From Candidatus Bipolaricaulota bacterium (GTDB taxonomy: Bacteria > Bipolaricaulota > Bipolaricaulia > UBA7950 > UBA9294), in NCBI GenBank assembly GCA_030612565.1, contig JAUWNQ010000006.1, positions 1 to 10,373 of the forward strand: a DNA stretch of 10,373 nucleotides, read 5' to 3'. The notes under the pieces were generated by a model. The model was not told the DNA's origin, did no database searches, and saw nothing but the letters and a program-made list of their open reading frames with translations. This document shows positions 1 through 5,329 of the stretch, piece after piece (positions within the stretch are counted from its first letter, which is position 1; each line of letters opens with the position of its first letter). Made by a program: the position numbers and the translations under genes.

Positions 1-111
1 TTCCTCGTGCACGGTGAAAAGGAGTCACTTGAGGGGTTCAAGGAGGCGATCGGGAGAAGACTCTCCACAGATGCGCAGATCGCGATCTGGAAGGAGACCG
101 TGGTTATATAG
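1..111 (+). CDS. C-terminal end of a probable beta-CASP metallo-beta-lactamase RNase (partial)
   Basis: The first reading frame is open from the window edge and encodes the last 36 residues of a protein, ending in TAG at 109-111. It begins with FLVHGEKESLEGF. A hydrophobic pair followed by HGE near the C-terminus is the late conserved histidine motif of beta-CASP metallo-beta-lactamase nucleases (CPSF/YSH1-like and RNase J-like proteins), where the His helps bind the catalytic zinc. A short amphipathic stretch and a terminal beta-strand-like segment (ETVVI) follow, as in that family. Everything else of the gene lies outside the window, so the identification rests on this one motif. It is the only gene on the plus strand apart from shadows, and it converges on the HAD phosphatase gene with an 8-base overlap. 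No terminator hairpin is visible between them. Confidence 0.6.
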   Translation, partial: FLVHGEKESLEGFKEAIGRRLSTDAQIAIWKETVVI

Positions 112-772
112 TGGATTCCTTCCGCTCGAAGGTGGTGATCAGTTCGGGAATCTTGGCGAAGTTATCTGTCACGTGATCGGCCACCCGTTCGAGCTCAGCG
201 TCCTTGGGGTTGAAGGCGATGCCCAGGCCGACGATCTCCATCACCGGAACGTCGTTCATGTGGTCGCCTACGTAGCAGATCTCGGAGAGGGCAAGCCCTC
301 TCTCTGTCGCGATCTCTCGCATTACCTCCGCCTTCTTCCACAGGTCGACGATCGTCTCGCTCTCCCCTGTGAAGTGCCCGTCTTCAACGATCAGGCGGTT
401 AGCAACAGCAAACTCCAGCCCGAGGTCCTCGCAAACGCGCTCTGCGACAAGGGCCACCCCAGAGGAGAGGATTCCCAAGCGGTAGACCCCGCGTAACTGC
501 GCGATCGCCTGCCTGACACCGGACGCGTAAGGGGGTGGAAAGATCCGCTCGGTTATCCGGATTACAGGGATCCCGATGAGAAGCTCGGCATCCTTCTTCA
601 CCCACTCGGAGTAGGCCTCGCGCCGCGGGAGGTACTCGGAAAGGAGGCGTTCCGACGCTTCTTGCATCCCGGCGGCGGCCGCAATCGCTCCCCAGCTCGA
701 TTCGAACTCGACCCCATGGTAGCGAACGAGCGTCCCATCAAGATCGAAGATAACCGCCTTGATCTGCTCCAT
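104..772 (-). CDS. HAD-superfamily phosphatase, SerB/MtnX-like
   Basis: This is a 222-residue cytoplasmic haloacid-dehalogenase-fold phosphatase. All four HAD motifs are visible. Motif I is DLDGT at residues 10-14, where Asp10 is the nucleophile and Asp12 the acid/base. Motif II is Ser103 in ILSSG, motif III is Lys146 or Lys147, and motif IV is GDHMND at 169-174 with the Mg-binding Asp170 and Asp174. The helical cap between motifs I and II, and the segment VANRLIVEDGHFTGE, are like phosphoserine phosphatase (SerB) and its relatives, which include the methionine-salvage phosphatase MtnX. The start is ATG with AAGGAG eight bases upstream. That ribosome site lies in the end of the shifted ahcY tail, whose TGA is only two bases before the ATG, so translation was probably coupled to ahcY. 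The substrate cannot be read from the sequence. The position at the end of a nucleoside-salvage operon suggests a sugar-phosphate or salvage intermediate, but phosphoserine is equally possible. Confidence 0.85.
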   Translation of the reverse strand: MEQIKAVIFDLDGTLVRYHGVEFESSWGAIAAAAGMQEASERLLSEYLPRREAYSEWVKKDAELLIGIPVIRITERIFPPPYASGVRQAIAQLRGVYRLGILSSGVALVAERVCEDLGLEFAVANRLIVEDGHFTGESETIVDLWKKAEVMREIATERGLALSEICYVGDHMNDVPVMEIVGLGIAFNPKDAELERVADHVTDNFAKIPELITTFERKESTI

Positions 773-774
773 CT

Positions 775-894
775 TCAGTTCTCCTTGTGTTTACACTGCT
801 TCCGTTGAAGAGCGCAAGGCAGACAATACTCACGCTTTGCTTTCCATGCTTCCAACACTCTCTCTTCCGCGGATGCGCGGCTCAACGACTCACC
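775..894 (-). pseudogene. Frameshifted C-terminal tail of ahcY (open in the next frame)
   Basis: The annotated ahcY frame stops at 882-884 after ...VARMVLATLVSR. Read one frame over from base 894, an open stretch of 39 codons starts GESLSRASAEERV, continues LEAWKAKREYCLPCALQRK and ends QCKHKEN, then TGA at 775-777. S-adenosylhomocysteinases normally end with a Gly, an I-x-ID-x-LT-like turn, then EQ..YL.SW. The shifted frame supplies a plausible equivalent (L-S-R-A-S, then AEERVLEAW). One extra G after the CTG at 894-896 would fuse the two frames. The stop two bases before the HAD start, with the HAD ribosome site inside the tail, is the usual geometry of coupled operon genes and argues that this frame was coding. 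The extra end carries CxxC-x6-C-x-H, which is not part of the normal family tail. Alternatives are a small overlapping gene or a base missing from the assembly. Confidence 0.5.
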
Positions 895-2063
895 AGTGTG
901 GCAAGCACCATGCGCGCCACGCCCTCGTCGATCTCAGGGGGTACAGGCTGAACCTGTGCGGAGAGTTTTTCCCCTCGCAGAGCAAGATACTCAAGCGACA
1001 GGGCTTGCAAGGCAAAGGAGATATCCATGATCTCTACTGGGTGGCCATCAGCCAAGGCAAGGTTCACAAGTTCTCCTTCGCCAAGGAGGTAGACCGTGCG
1101 CCCGTCAGGGAAGCGATAACCCTCAACTCCGGCACGCGCCTGATAGCGCTCCTCCGCAAGACGATCGAGTGCCGCCTTATCGATCTCATAACCGAAGTGC
1201 CCGGCGTTGGCAAGGAGCACGCCGTCTTTGCACCGTCGCAGCACCTTCTCATCTATCACGCCGGCACGGCCGGTCGCTGTGATCACAAAGTCGGCTCGTT
1301 CCATACCATCCTCGAGAGAGACCACCTCATACCCTTCCATCACCGCCTCTACGGCCTTTATCGGGTCGAGCTCTGCTACACAGACCCGCGCGCCCAACCC
1401 CTGCGACCTGAGGGCGAGCCCCTTGCCACACCAGCCGTAACCCACGATAAGCACGGCCTTCCCCGCTACCAAGAGGTTGGTAGACCGCATGATGGCATCC
1501 CAGACGGATTGCCCGGTGCCGTAACGGTTGTCGAACAAGTATTTCATCTTTGCGTCGTTCACCGCAATCGCCGGAACGGAGAGTTTCCCTTGTTCTTCGA
1601 GTCCCTGAAGGCGCTCGACCCCGGTCGTCGTCTCTTCACAGATGCCGATAAGTTGTGCTGTGGCTTCTGCGTTCTGCTCCTGCACGCGAACGACAACATC
1701 GCCTCCATCCTCGACAATGAGTGTGGGAGAGAAGCTTAGGAGTTTGCCGATGTTGTTTTCATGCTCTTCCGGCGCTTCGCCATGGCATGCGGCCACCGTG
1801 ATTCCCTCAACCTCGGAGAGGGCAGCAACGGTCTCGTCTTGCGTGGAAAGGGGGTTACTCCCGATGACGTACAACTCTGCACCTCCAGCGTGGAGAGTCA
1901 ATACGAGGCTCGCTGTTTTGGCCTCAAGGTGAAGAGCCGCCCCAATACGATGGCCGGTAAAGGGCTGCTCGCGTTCGAACCGCTCCCGTATTTCAGCAAG
2001 GAGAGGCATGTGCCCTTGAGTCCAACGAATCTTCCTCCAACCCTTCTCAGATTGAGTTCCCAT
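882..2063 (-). CDS. ahcY: Adenosylhomocysteinase (S-adenosyl-L-homocysteine hydrolase), short form, C-terminus truncated
   Basis: This NAD-dependent enzyme reversibly splits S-adenosylhomocysteine to adenosine and homocysteine in the cytoplasm, removing the product that inhibits methyltransferases. From the ATG at 2063 it is 393 residues. Visible landmarks are IRWTQGHMPLL (residues 12-22), HLEAKTA (45-51), NPLSTQD (70-76), EDGGD (118-122), EETTTGVERL (143-152), VNDAKMKYLFDNRYGTGQS (168-186), the Rossmann NAD site VGYGWCGKG (207-215), NAGHF (286-290) and GEGELVNLALADGHP (328-342). The insert found in eukaryotic and proteobacterial enzymes is absent, as in archaeal and Thermotoga forms. An in-frame GTG lies 15 bases further upstream, but it has no ribosome site of its own, whereas AAGGAGG sits just before this ATG, so I chose the ATG. 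The frame stops without the normal C-terminal tail that helps close the neighbouring subunit's NAD site. That tail continues in another frame. Confidence 0.93.
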   Translation of the reverse strand: MGTQSEKGWRKIRWTQGHMPLLAEIRERFEREQPFTGHRIGAALHLEAKTASLVLTLHAGGAELYVIGSNPLSTQDETVAALSEVEGITVAACHGEAPEEHENNIGKLLSFSPTLIVEDGGDVVVRVQEQNAEATAQLIGICEETTTGVERLQGLEEQGKLSVPAIAVNDAKMKYLFDNRYGTGQSVWDAIMRSTNLLVAGKAVLIVGYGWCGKGLALRSQGLGARVCVAELDPIKAVEAVMEGYEVVSLEDGMERADFVITATGRAGVIDEKVLRRCKDGVLLANAGHFGYEIDKAALDRLAEERYQARAGVEGYRFPDGRTVYLLGEGELVNLALADGHPVEIMDISFALQALSLEYLALRGEKLSAQVQPVPPEIDEGVARMVLATLVSR

Positions 2064-2074
2064 CTTCCTCCTTG
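2064..2074 (-). promoter_or_regulatory. Ribosome binding site that decides the ahcY start
   Basis: On the minus strand, ACAAGGAGGAAG directly precedes the ATG at 2063-2061. The AAGGAGG core is a full Shine-Dalgarno match with a rather short spacer of about three bases. The upstream GTG (2076-2078) is followed, not preceded, by this site, which favours the ATG as the true start. Confidence 0.6.
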
Positions 2075-2120
2075 TCACCGCTCTCTGTCACCCAGGACGA
2101 TCGCGGCCCTGCAGCGGTTA

Positions 2121-2723
2121 CTATCCGCTCGGACGTTCGACCTGTTGGCACAGCCAGAATAGCTGTACAGTTTCTTCCACCTTCTCGGCTAGGATCAGGG
2201 CTTCTTGGAGCGTGGTCCCCACTGCCACTGCTCCATGATAACCGACGAGTGCTACCTTCGCGTCAGCCAGAGCATCGGCCACTGCCTTGGCTAGGTCCCA
2301 GGTGCCAGGGGCAGCGTGTGCCGAAACTGGAAGCGCTTCCCCAAAGAGAATCCTCCCTTCATCATGTACAACCGGAACAGATCGAAACGAGATCGCTGCT
2401 GCGGTCGCATATGGGGAGTGTGTGTGAACGATCGCCTGAACATCCCGGCGCGCTCGGTAGATCGCCGCGTGCATCCGCCACTCTGAGGACGGATCGCCAC
2501 TGCCGGAGAACTTCTTGCCCTCATGATCGATTTCTACTATCTGATCGGATTCGAGATTCTCGTATGGGATCCCGCTCGCGGTGATGAGCATCCGCTCTCC
2601 CAATCGCATTGAGACGTTCCCTGAGCTCCCGCGAACAAGGCCTAAACCGGCCATCCGCCGTGCCGTCTTCATCACCTGTTCACGCAAGGAGTCCAACAGC
2701 TCTGGCCCTGCAAAGCTCATCAT
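2121..2723 (-). CDS. Class II aldolase/adducin-family protein, probable ketose-1-phosphate aldolase
   Basis: This 200-residue cytoplasmic protein belongs to the zinc-dependent class II aldolase family (FucA, AraD, MtnB, Ald2). The phosphate-binding motif GSSGNVSMR is at 32-40, ITASGIPYENL at 47-57, the catalytic Glu81 lies in PSSEW, and the zinc ligands are His100 and His102 (HTH) and His163 (GYHGA). Glu81 matches the catalytic glutamate of fuculose-1-phosphate aldolase. In this family aldolases cut ketose 1-phosphates to DHAP plus an aldehyde, while MtnB dehydrates methylthioribulose 1-phosphate. The neighbouring mtnA makes exactly such a ketose. No enolase, phosphatase pair or dioxygenase of the classical methionine salvage pathway is visible here, so an Ald2-type aldolase is preferred over MtnB, but the sequence alone does not settle it. 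The start is the first of two adjacent ATG codons, preceded by GAGGT. ahcY follows 57 bases downstream. A mobile element separates it from mtnA. Confidence 0.88.
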   Translation of the reverse strand: MMSFAGPELLDSLREQVMKTARRMAGLGLVRGSSGNVSMRLGERMLITASGIPYENLESDQIVEIDHEGKKFSGSGDPSSEWRMHAAIYRARRDVQAIVHTHSPYATAAAISFRSVPVVHDEGRILFGEALPVSAHAAPGTWDLAKAVADALADAKVALVGYHGAVAVGTTLQEALILAEKVEETVQLFWLCQQVERPSG

Positions 2724-2829
2724 TCAAGACCTCACTTCCACGCTTAAGCGGTTGTTCTGCTCTTGGCCTCCAGGCCTGATCTTACCTGGCCGGTGCCCGA
2801 CTCTCACTGTAGTCACCAAGGTGCACCGA
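2724..2829. other. Native spacer between aldolase and the inserted element
   Basis: Together with 3332-3367 this is what remains of the original mtnA-aldolase spacer, about 153 bases once the element and one target copy are removed. It is GC-rich and holds short self-complementary words (for example GGCC-TCCA-GGCC and GGTGCACC). I see no gene and no convincing promoter for the aldolase on the minus strand. Confidence 0.5.
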
Positions 2830-2840
2830 CCCCGGCGACC
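2830..2840. repeat. Target-site duplication, left copy
   Basis: CCCCGGCGACC lies immediately outside the left terminal inverted repeat and is repeated exactly, in direct orientation, outside the right one (3321-3331). The bases before the two copies differ (A versus G), so the duplication is 11 bp. Removing the element and one copy restores a continuous GC-rich spacer. Confidence 0.85.
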
Positions 2841-2858
2841 CATAAGCGCTAACTTAAG
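2841..2858. repeat. Left terminal inverted repeat of the element
   Basis: CATAAGCGCTAACTTAAG is the exact reverse complement of 3303-3320. The match ends after 18 bases: the next inner base is G here and A on the right arm. It shares its outer CAT and inner AACTTAAG with the IS231 end as I remember it. Confidence 0.93.
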
Positions 2859-2900
2859 GCTATCTTCTATAGACCGCGGTTTCCGATTGTTAGTATGCAC

Positions 2901-2952
2901 CGTCATTCCGGCGAACCCCGGATCGGAGTCCGGGGCAGGCGCCGGAATCCAG
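2901..2952. repeat. Palindromic repeat unit, left of the GIY-YIG gene
   Basis: This is a nested hairpin. The outer arms are ATTCCGGCG (2905-2913) and CGCCGGAAT (2940-2948); the inner arms are CCCCGGA (2916-2922) and TCCGGGG (2929-2935). The outer ends CGTCATTCCGGCG and GCCGGAATCCAG recur exactly, inverted, in the unit at 3254-3281. Units of the type GTCATTCCGGC...GCCGGAATCCAG are common dispersed intergenic repeats in many bacterial genomes. Confidence 0.8.
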
Positions 2953-3243
2953 TCAAATAATCGTTCCATACAAATCCTCCCAATTAGGATTGCTTTTTTC
3001 GACCAATTCCAGTTTCCAGACTCGCTTCCAATTCTTTAACATCTTTTCCTTCCTGATAGCTGATTCCATGGTTTCGTGCAGCTCGTACCAAACCAGTTGA
3101 TGGACACTGTATCTTTCAGTGAATCCTTTCACTACATTGTTTTTATGTTGCCATGTCCTTTTGATTAGGTCTGACGTTACACCAACATAAAGCGTACCAT
3201 TTCTTTTGTTCGCCAGAATATATACTGCGGGCTGCCTATTCAT
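2953..3243 (-). CDS. GIY-YIG family nuclease (small, YhbQ/COG2827-like), element-borne
   Basis: This 96-residue protein is a single GIY-YIG endonuclease domain. The first motif is VYIL at 7-10 and the second LYVG at 18-21 (Tyr8, Tyr19, Gly21). The catalytic arginine is likely Arg29 in DLIKRTWQHK, with His33 and Lys34 following. The metal-binding glutamate is Glu66 in AIRKEKMLKNW, and the C-terminal NPNWEDL (85-91) is typical of the small YhbQ-like group. Length and motif spacing are complete for that group, so it looks intact. The start is ATG at 3243 with no good Shine-Dalgarno, only a weak AGAG. It is AT-richer than its neighbours and is the only gene in the 480-bp element. It probably nicks or cuts DNA; whether it takes part in moving the element or the flanking palindromes, or is merely cargo, is unknown. 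Confidence 0.88.
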   Translation of the reverse strand: MNRQPAVYILANKRNGTLYVGVTSDLIKRTWQHKNNVVKGFTERYSVHQLVWYELHETMESAIRKEKMLKNWKRVWKLELVEKSNPNWEDLYGTII

Positions 3244-3253
3244 ATGTTATTCT

Positions 3254-3281
3254 CTGGATTCCGGCTTTCGCCGGAATGACG
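3254..3281. repeat. Palindromic repeat unit, right of the GIY-YIG gene
   Basis: The hairpin ATTCCGGC-TTTC-GCCGGAAT (3258-3277) has an eight-base-pair perfect stem. Its ends CTGGATTCCGGC (3254-3265) and CGCCGGAATGACG (3269-3281) are exact reverse complements of the ends of the unit at 2901-2952, so the nuclease gene sits between two inverted copies. This copy has a short loop; the left copy has an extra inner hairpin. Confidence 0.85.
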
Positions 3282-3302
3282 AATGCCCCAGAACACTGTG
3301 TT

Positions 3303-3320
3303 CTTAAGTTAGCGCTTATG
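3303..3320. repeat. Right terminal inverted repeat of the element
   Basis: CTTAAGTTAGCGCTTATG is the exact reverse complement of 2841-2858 and lies directly against the right copy of the 11-bp target duplication. Confidence 0.93.
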
Positions 3321-3331
3321 CCCCGGCGACC
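3321..3331. repeat. Target-site duplication, right copy
   Basis: CCCCGGCGACC is identical to 2830-2840 and in the same orientation, immediately outside the right inverted repeat. The remaining bases to the mtnA stop (3332-3367) are original spacer and include a weak inverted pair ACGTGG (3344-3349) and CCACGT (3363-3368) without a T-run. Confidence 0.85.
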
Positions 3332-3367
3332 CCAGCCCGTCCCACGTGGAGCGGTCGAAGCCCCACG

Positions 3368-4465
3368 TCACAATGTAACAGAATCTCCTTCTGCTTCTCT
3401 GTTATACTGCTGTTTCCTCTCGATTTCAAACCGGTAGGGGGAGCGAAACACTCCAACTTCCGTGATGATAGCCGAGACTAGGCGAGCTGGGGTCACGTCG
3501 AACGCTGGATTCCACGCCTGCGTGCCCTTGGGGGCAAGCCTTACTCCAAAAGGAGAGAGCACTTCCTCTTCCTCCCGTTCTTCGATCGGAATCTCAGCCC
3601 CGCTTGTAAGACTTGTATCGAGAGTTGAGGTGGGCGCAACGACGTACAAAGGGATCCCATGGTGGTGCGCAAGAACGGAGAGGGCATAGGTACCGATCTT
3701 GTTGGCCACATCGCCGTTCTGTGCTATTCGATCCGCCCCGGCGAGAACGGCGTCGACCTCCCCGCGCGCCATGAGGTACCCTGCCGCGGAGTCCACGATC
3801 AACTGAAACGGAATCCCTTCCTGAATAAGTTCCCAGGCGGTAAGCCGTCCACCCTGGAGCCTGGGCCGCGTTTCACAAACATAGACCTTGCGAAGCTTTT
3901 TCGCCTCCCAGGCTGCGCGAACTACCCCCAACGCCGTCCCATAGCCCCCAGTAGCCAGGGCACCAGCGTTACAGATCGTAAGGACACGCGCGTCCTGGGG
4001 GAGGAGATCAGCACCGTAGCTTCCCATCCGCCGATTGGCCTCGATATCCTCTTTGTGAATCCTCCTTGCCTCGGCAAGGAGAGCCTCCCTAAGCTCGATA
4101 GATCCGTCGTTCTTGTGCTCCTGGAAGACCTGTTCCAGCCGTTCGGTAGCCCAGAAGAGGTTCACGGCTGTTGGCCGCGTTCTGCGGAGCTCCGCCGTTA
4201 CTTGAGCAAAACGTACGGTGAGATCCCTTCCTTCAGTTTGTTCCTGCATCCCCAGTACTATCCCATAGGCCGCGGCGATCCCGATCGCGGGCGCACCACG
4301 CACCTTCATTTGCCGGATTGCATCCGCCATGTCCAGGTAGTTGGTGATCCGCAAGACCACTTGCCTTAATGGGAGCTGCGTCTGATCTACAAGATCAACT
4401 CCTCCCTCTCGGTAGACAAGTGGGGTCGGCAAACCCTGGAACTCAGGAAGGTTCGTGTTGTTCAT
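3368..4465 (-). CDS. mtnA: S-methyl-5-thioribose-1-phosphate isomerase (MtnA family)
   Basis: This 365-residue enzyme has the eIF2B-like isomerase fold. MtnA converts 5-methylthioribose 1-phosphate to 5-methylthioribulose 1-phosphate; relatives also accept 5-deoxyribose 1-phosphate, and homologues act on ribose 1,5-bisphosphate. Visible landmarks are the phosphate-loop motif VRGAPAIG (55-62), the catalytic Cys165 in TICNAGALATGGYGTALG, CETRPRLQGGRLTAWEL (197-213), the catalytic Asp245 in AGADRIAQNGDVANKIGTY, and VAPTSTLD (276-283). All key residues are present and the length is normal. The ATG overlaps the TGA of the upstream permease gene (ATGA), and no separate ribosome site is evident, so it is probably translated by coupling. 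This fusion of the isomerase into a nucleoside-transporter operon points to use of sugar 1-phosphates released by the nearby phosphorylase. Which sugar (methylthioribose, 5-deoxyribose or ribose) cannot be read here. Confidence 0.95.
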   Translation of the reverse strand: MNNTNLPEFQGLPTPLVYREGGVDLVDQTQLPLRQVVLRITNYLDMADAIRQMKVRGAPAIGIAAAYGIVLGMQEQTEGRDLTVRFAQVTAELRRTRPTAVNLFWATERLEQVFQEHKNDGSIELREALLAEARRIHKEDIEANRRMGSYGADLLPQDARVLTICNAGALATGGYGTALGVVRAAWEAKKLRKVYVCETRPRLQGGRLTAWELIQEGIPFQLIVDSAAGYLMARGEVDAVLAGADRIAQNGDVANKIGTYALSVLAHHHGIPLYVVAPTSTLDTSLTSGAEIPIEEREEEEVLSPFGVRLAPKGTQAWNPAFDVTPARLVSAIITEVGVFRSPYRFEIERKQQYNREAEGDSVTL

Positions 4466-5325
4466 TGTTTGACGTAGTGCTTGCCCAATGCAGCAGGGAC
4501 GTTGGCCCGCCGGATGAAGAAGGCCAGTACAAGGACAGTCAACAGGTAAGGAAGCATGATCGAGAACTGACTCGGGATGTAACTCTGCAATCGCATCTGG
4601 AGAGCATCGATAAACCCGAAGAGAAGAGCCGCTCCCAACGCTCCCACCGGAGAGTAGTTCCCGATAACCATCGATGCGATTCCGATGAACCCGCGACCTC
4701 CGACCATTCCGGAGGTGAACCGACCGACACTGTTGAAGAAGAAGGCCCCGGCCAGGCCACAGAGCACGCCATTGAGGATTGTGTAGATGTAGCGCGTTCG
4801 ATGGACGTTGATTCCAGCCGTATCTGCTGCTTCAGGTTTCTCACCGACCACGCGCAGGCGCAAGCCCCACTTGGTGCGAAAGAGGAAGATCTGCGATGCA
4901 ACGATGAGAACGAGTGCGGCGCCAGTGATGTACCAGGTATTGACCGTCTCGGAGTACGCAGAGGTCCCGCGCCACCCCCACACCGAACTGGTGATGAACA
5001 GCGCCATTCCGGCAACCAGGATGTTGATGCCGATTCCCGATACAACGTGGTTGGCGCGAAAACGGATGCACCACACCGCGTGAAGACCGCCAGCCAGTCC
5101 CCCGGCAATGGGCGCAGCAATCAGCGCAATCCATGGGCTTCCAGTGAAGTACGCCACCAGCGCCGCGACCAACCCCCCGAGGACGGCCGTGCCTTCCACC
5201 CCTACATTGATGATGCCCACTCGTTCGGAAAACGTCTCACCGAGAGCGATGAGGGCAATCGGGGTCGCCAACCGGAGTGTCGACAGGACGAGGTGGATGG
5301 TGAAGATGTCTATTAGGACGTCCAT
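4462..5325 (-). CDS. ABC nucleoside transporter permease, NupQ-like
   Basis: This 287-residue polytopic inner-membrane permease belongs to the branched-chain/ribose/BMP permease family (BPD_transp_2). Near the N-terminus, GETFSERVGIINVGVEGT (29-46) is the signature of the second permease of BMP-type nucleoside importers such as Bacillus NupQ. About eight hydrophobic helices can be seen. The cytoplasmic loop GEKPEAADTAGINVHRTRY is the segment that normally contacts the ATPase. The ATG is preceded by GGAGGAGG about ten bases upstream. Only four bases separate it from the stop of the other permease, and its own stop overlaps the mtnA start. With its partner it would form the heterodimeric channel for nucleosides. 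Confidence 0.92.
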   Translation of the reverse strand: MDVLIDIFTIHLVLSTLRLATPIALIALGETFSERVGIINVGVEGTAVLGGLVAALVAYFTGSPWIALIAAPIAGGLAGGLHAVWCIRFRANHVVSGIGINILVAGMALFITSSVWGWRGTSAYSETVNTWYITGAALVLIVASQIFLFRTKWGLRLRVVGEKPEAADTAGINVHRTRYIYTILNGVLCGLAGAFFFNSVGRFTSGMVGGRGFIGIASMVIGNYSPVGALGAALLFGFIDALQMRLQSYIPSQFSIMLPYLLTVLVLAFFIRRANVPAALGKHYVKQ

Positions 5326-5329
5326 CGGG

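Larger units (their letters stand above)
2841..3320. mobile_element. 480-bp non-autonomous element (mobile insertion cassette) carrying a GIY-YIG nuclease gene
   Basis: The element is bounded by perfect 18-bp terminal inverted repeats (2841-2858 and 3303-3320) and flanked by an exact 11-bp direct repeat, the mark of a transposition event. It contains no transposase; its only plausible gene is the GIY-YIG nuclease at 2953-3243. From memory, the ends (CAT...AACTTAAG) resemble those of IS231 and related IS4-family elements, whose target duplications are also about 10-12 bp. IS231-ended units that carry passenger genes instead of a transposase are known as mobile insertion cassettes. The gene region inside is AT-richer (about 41% GC over 3001-3240) than the operon around it (about 62% in a sampled line of mtnA). 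It has landed in the spacer between mtnA and the aldolase without breaking a gene. A transposase in trans elsewhere in the genome is presumed. Confidence 0.85.

Noticed and set aside
759..1739. Long open frame on the plus strand (326 codons)
   Set aside because: It lies antisense to ahcY, whose many conserved motifs prove the minus frame; the plus translation has no recognisable domain.
2724..2840. Possible S-adenosylhomocysteine riboswitch in the GC-rich spacer before the aldolase and ahcY
   Set aside because: The spacer has GGCCAGG-like words and small palindromes, but I could not fit the conserved core of the known SAH riboswitch.
3659..5316. Two long plus-strand open frames opposite mtnA and the first permease
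   Set aside because: They are mirror frames of well-identified minus-strand genes in GC-rich DNA and encode low-complexity, charged sequence with no motif.
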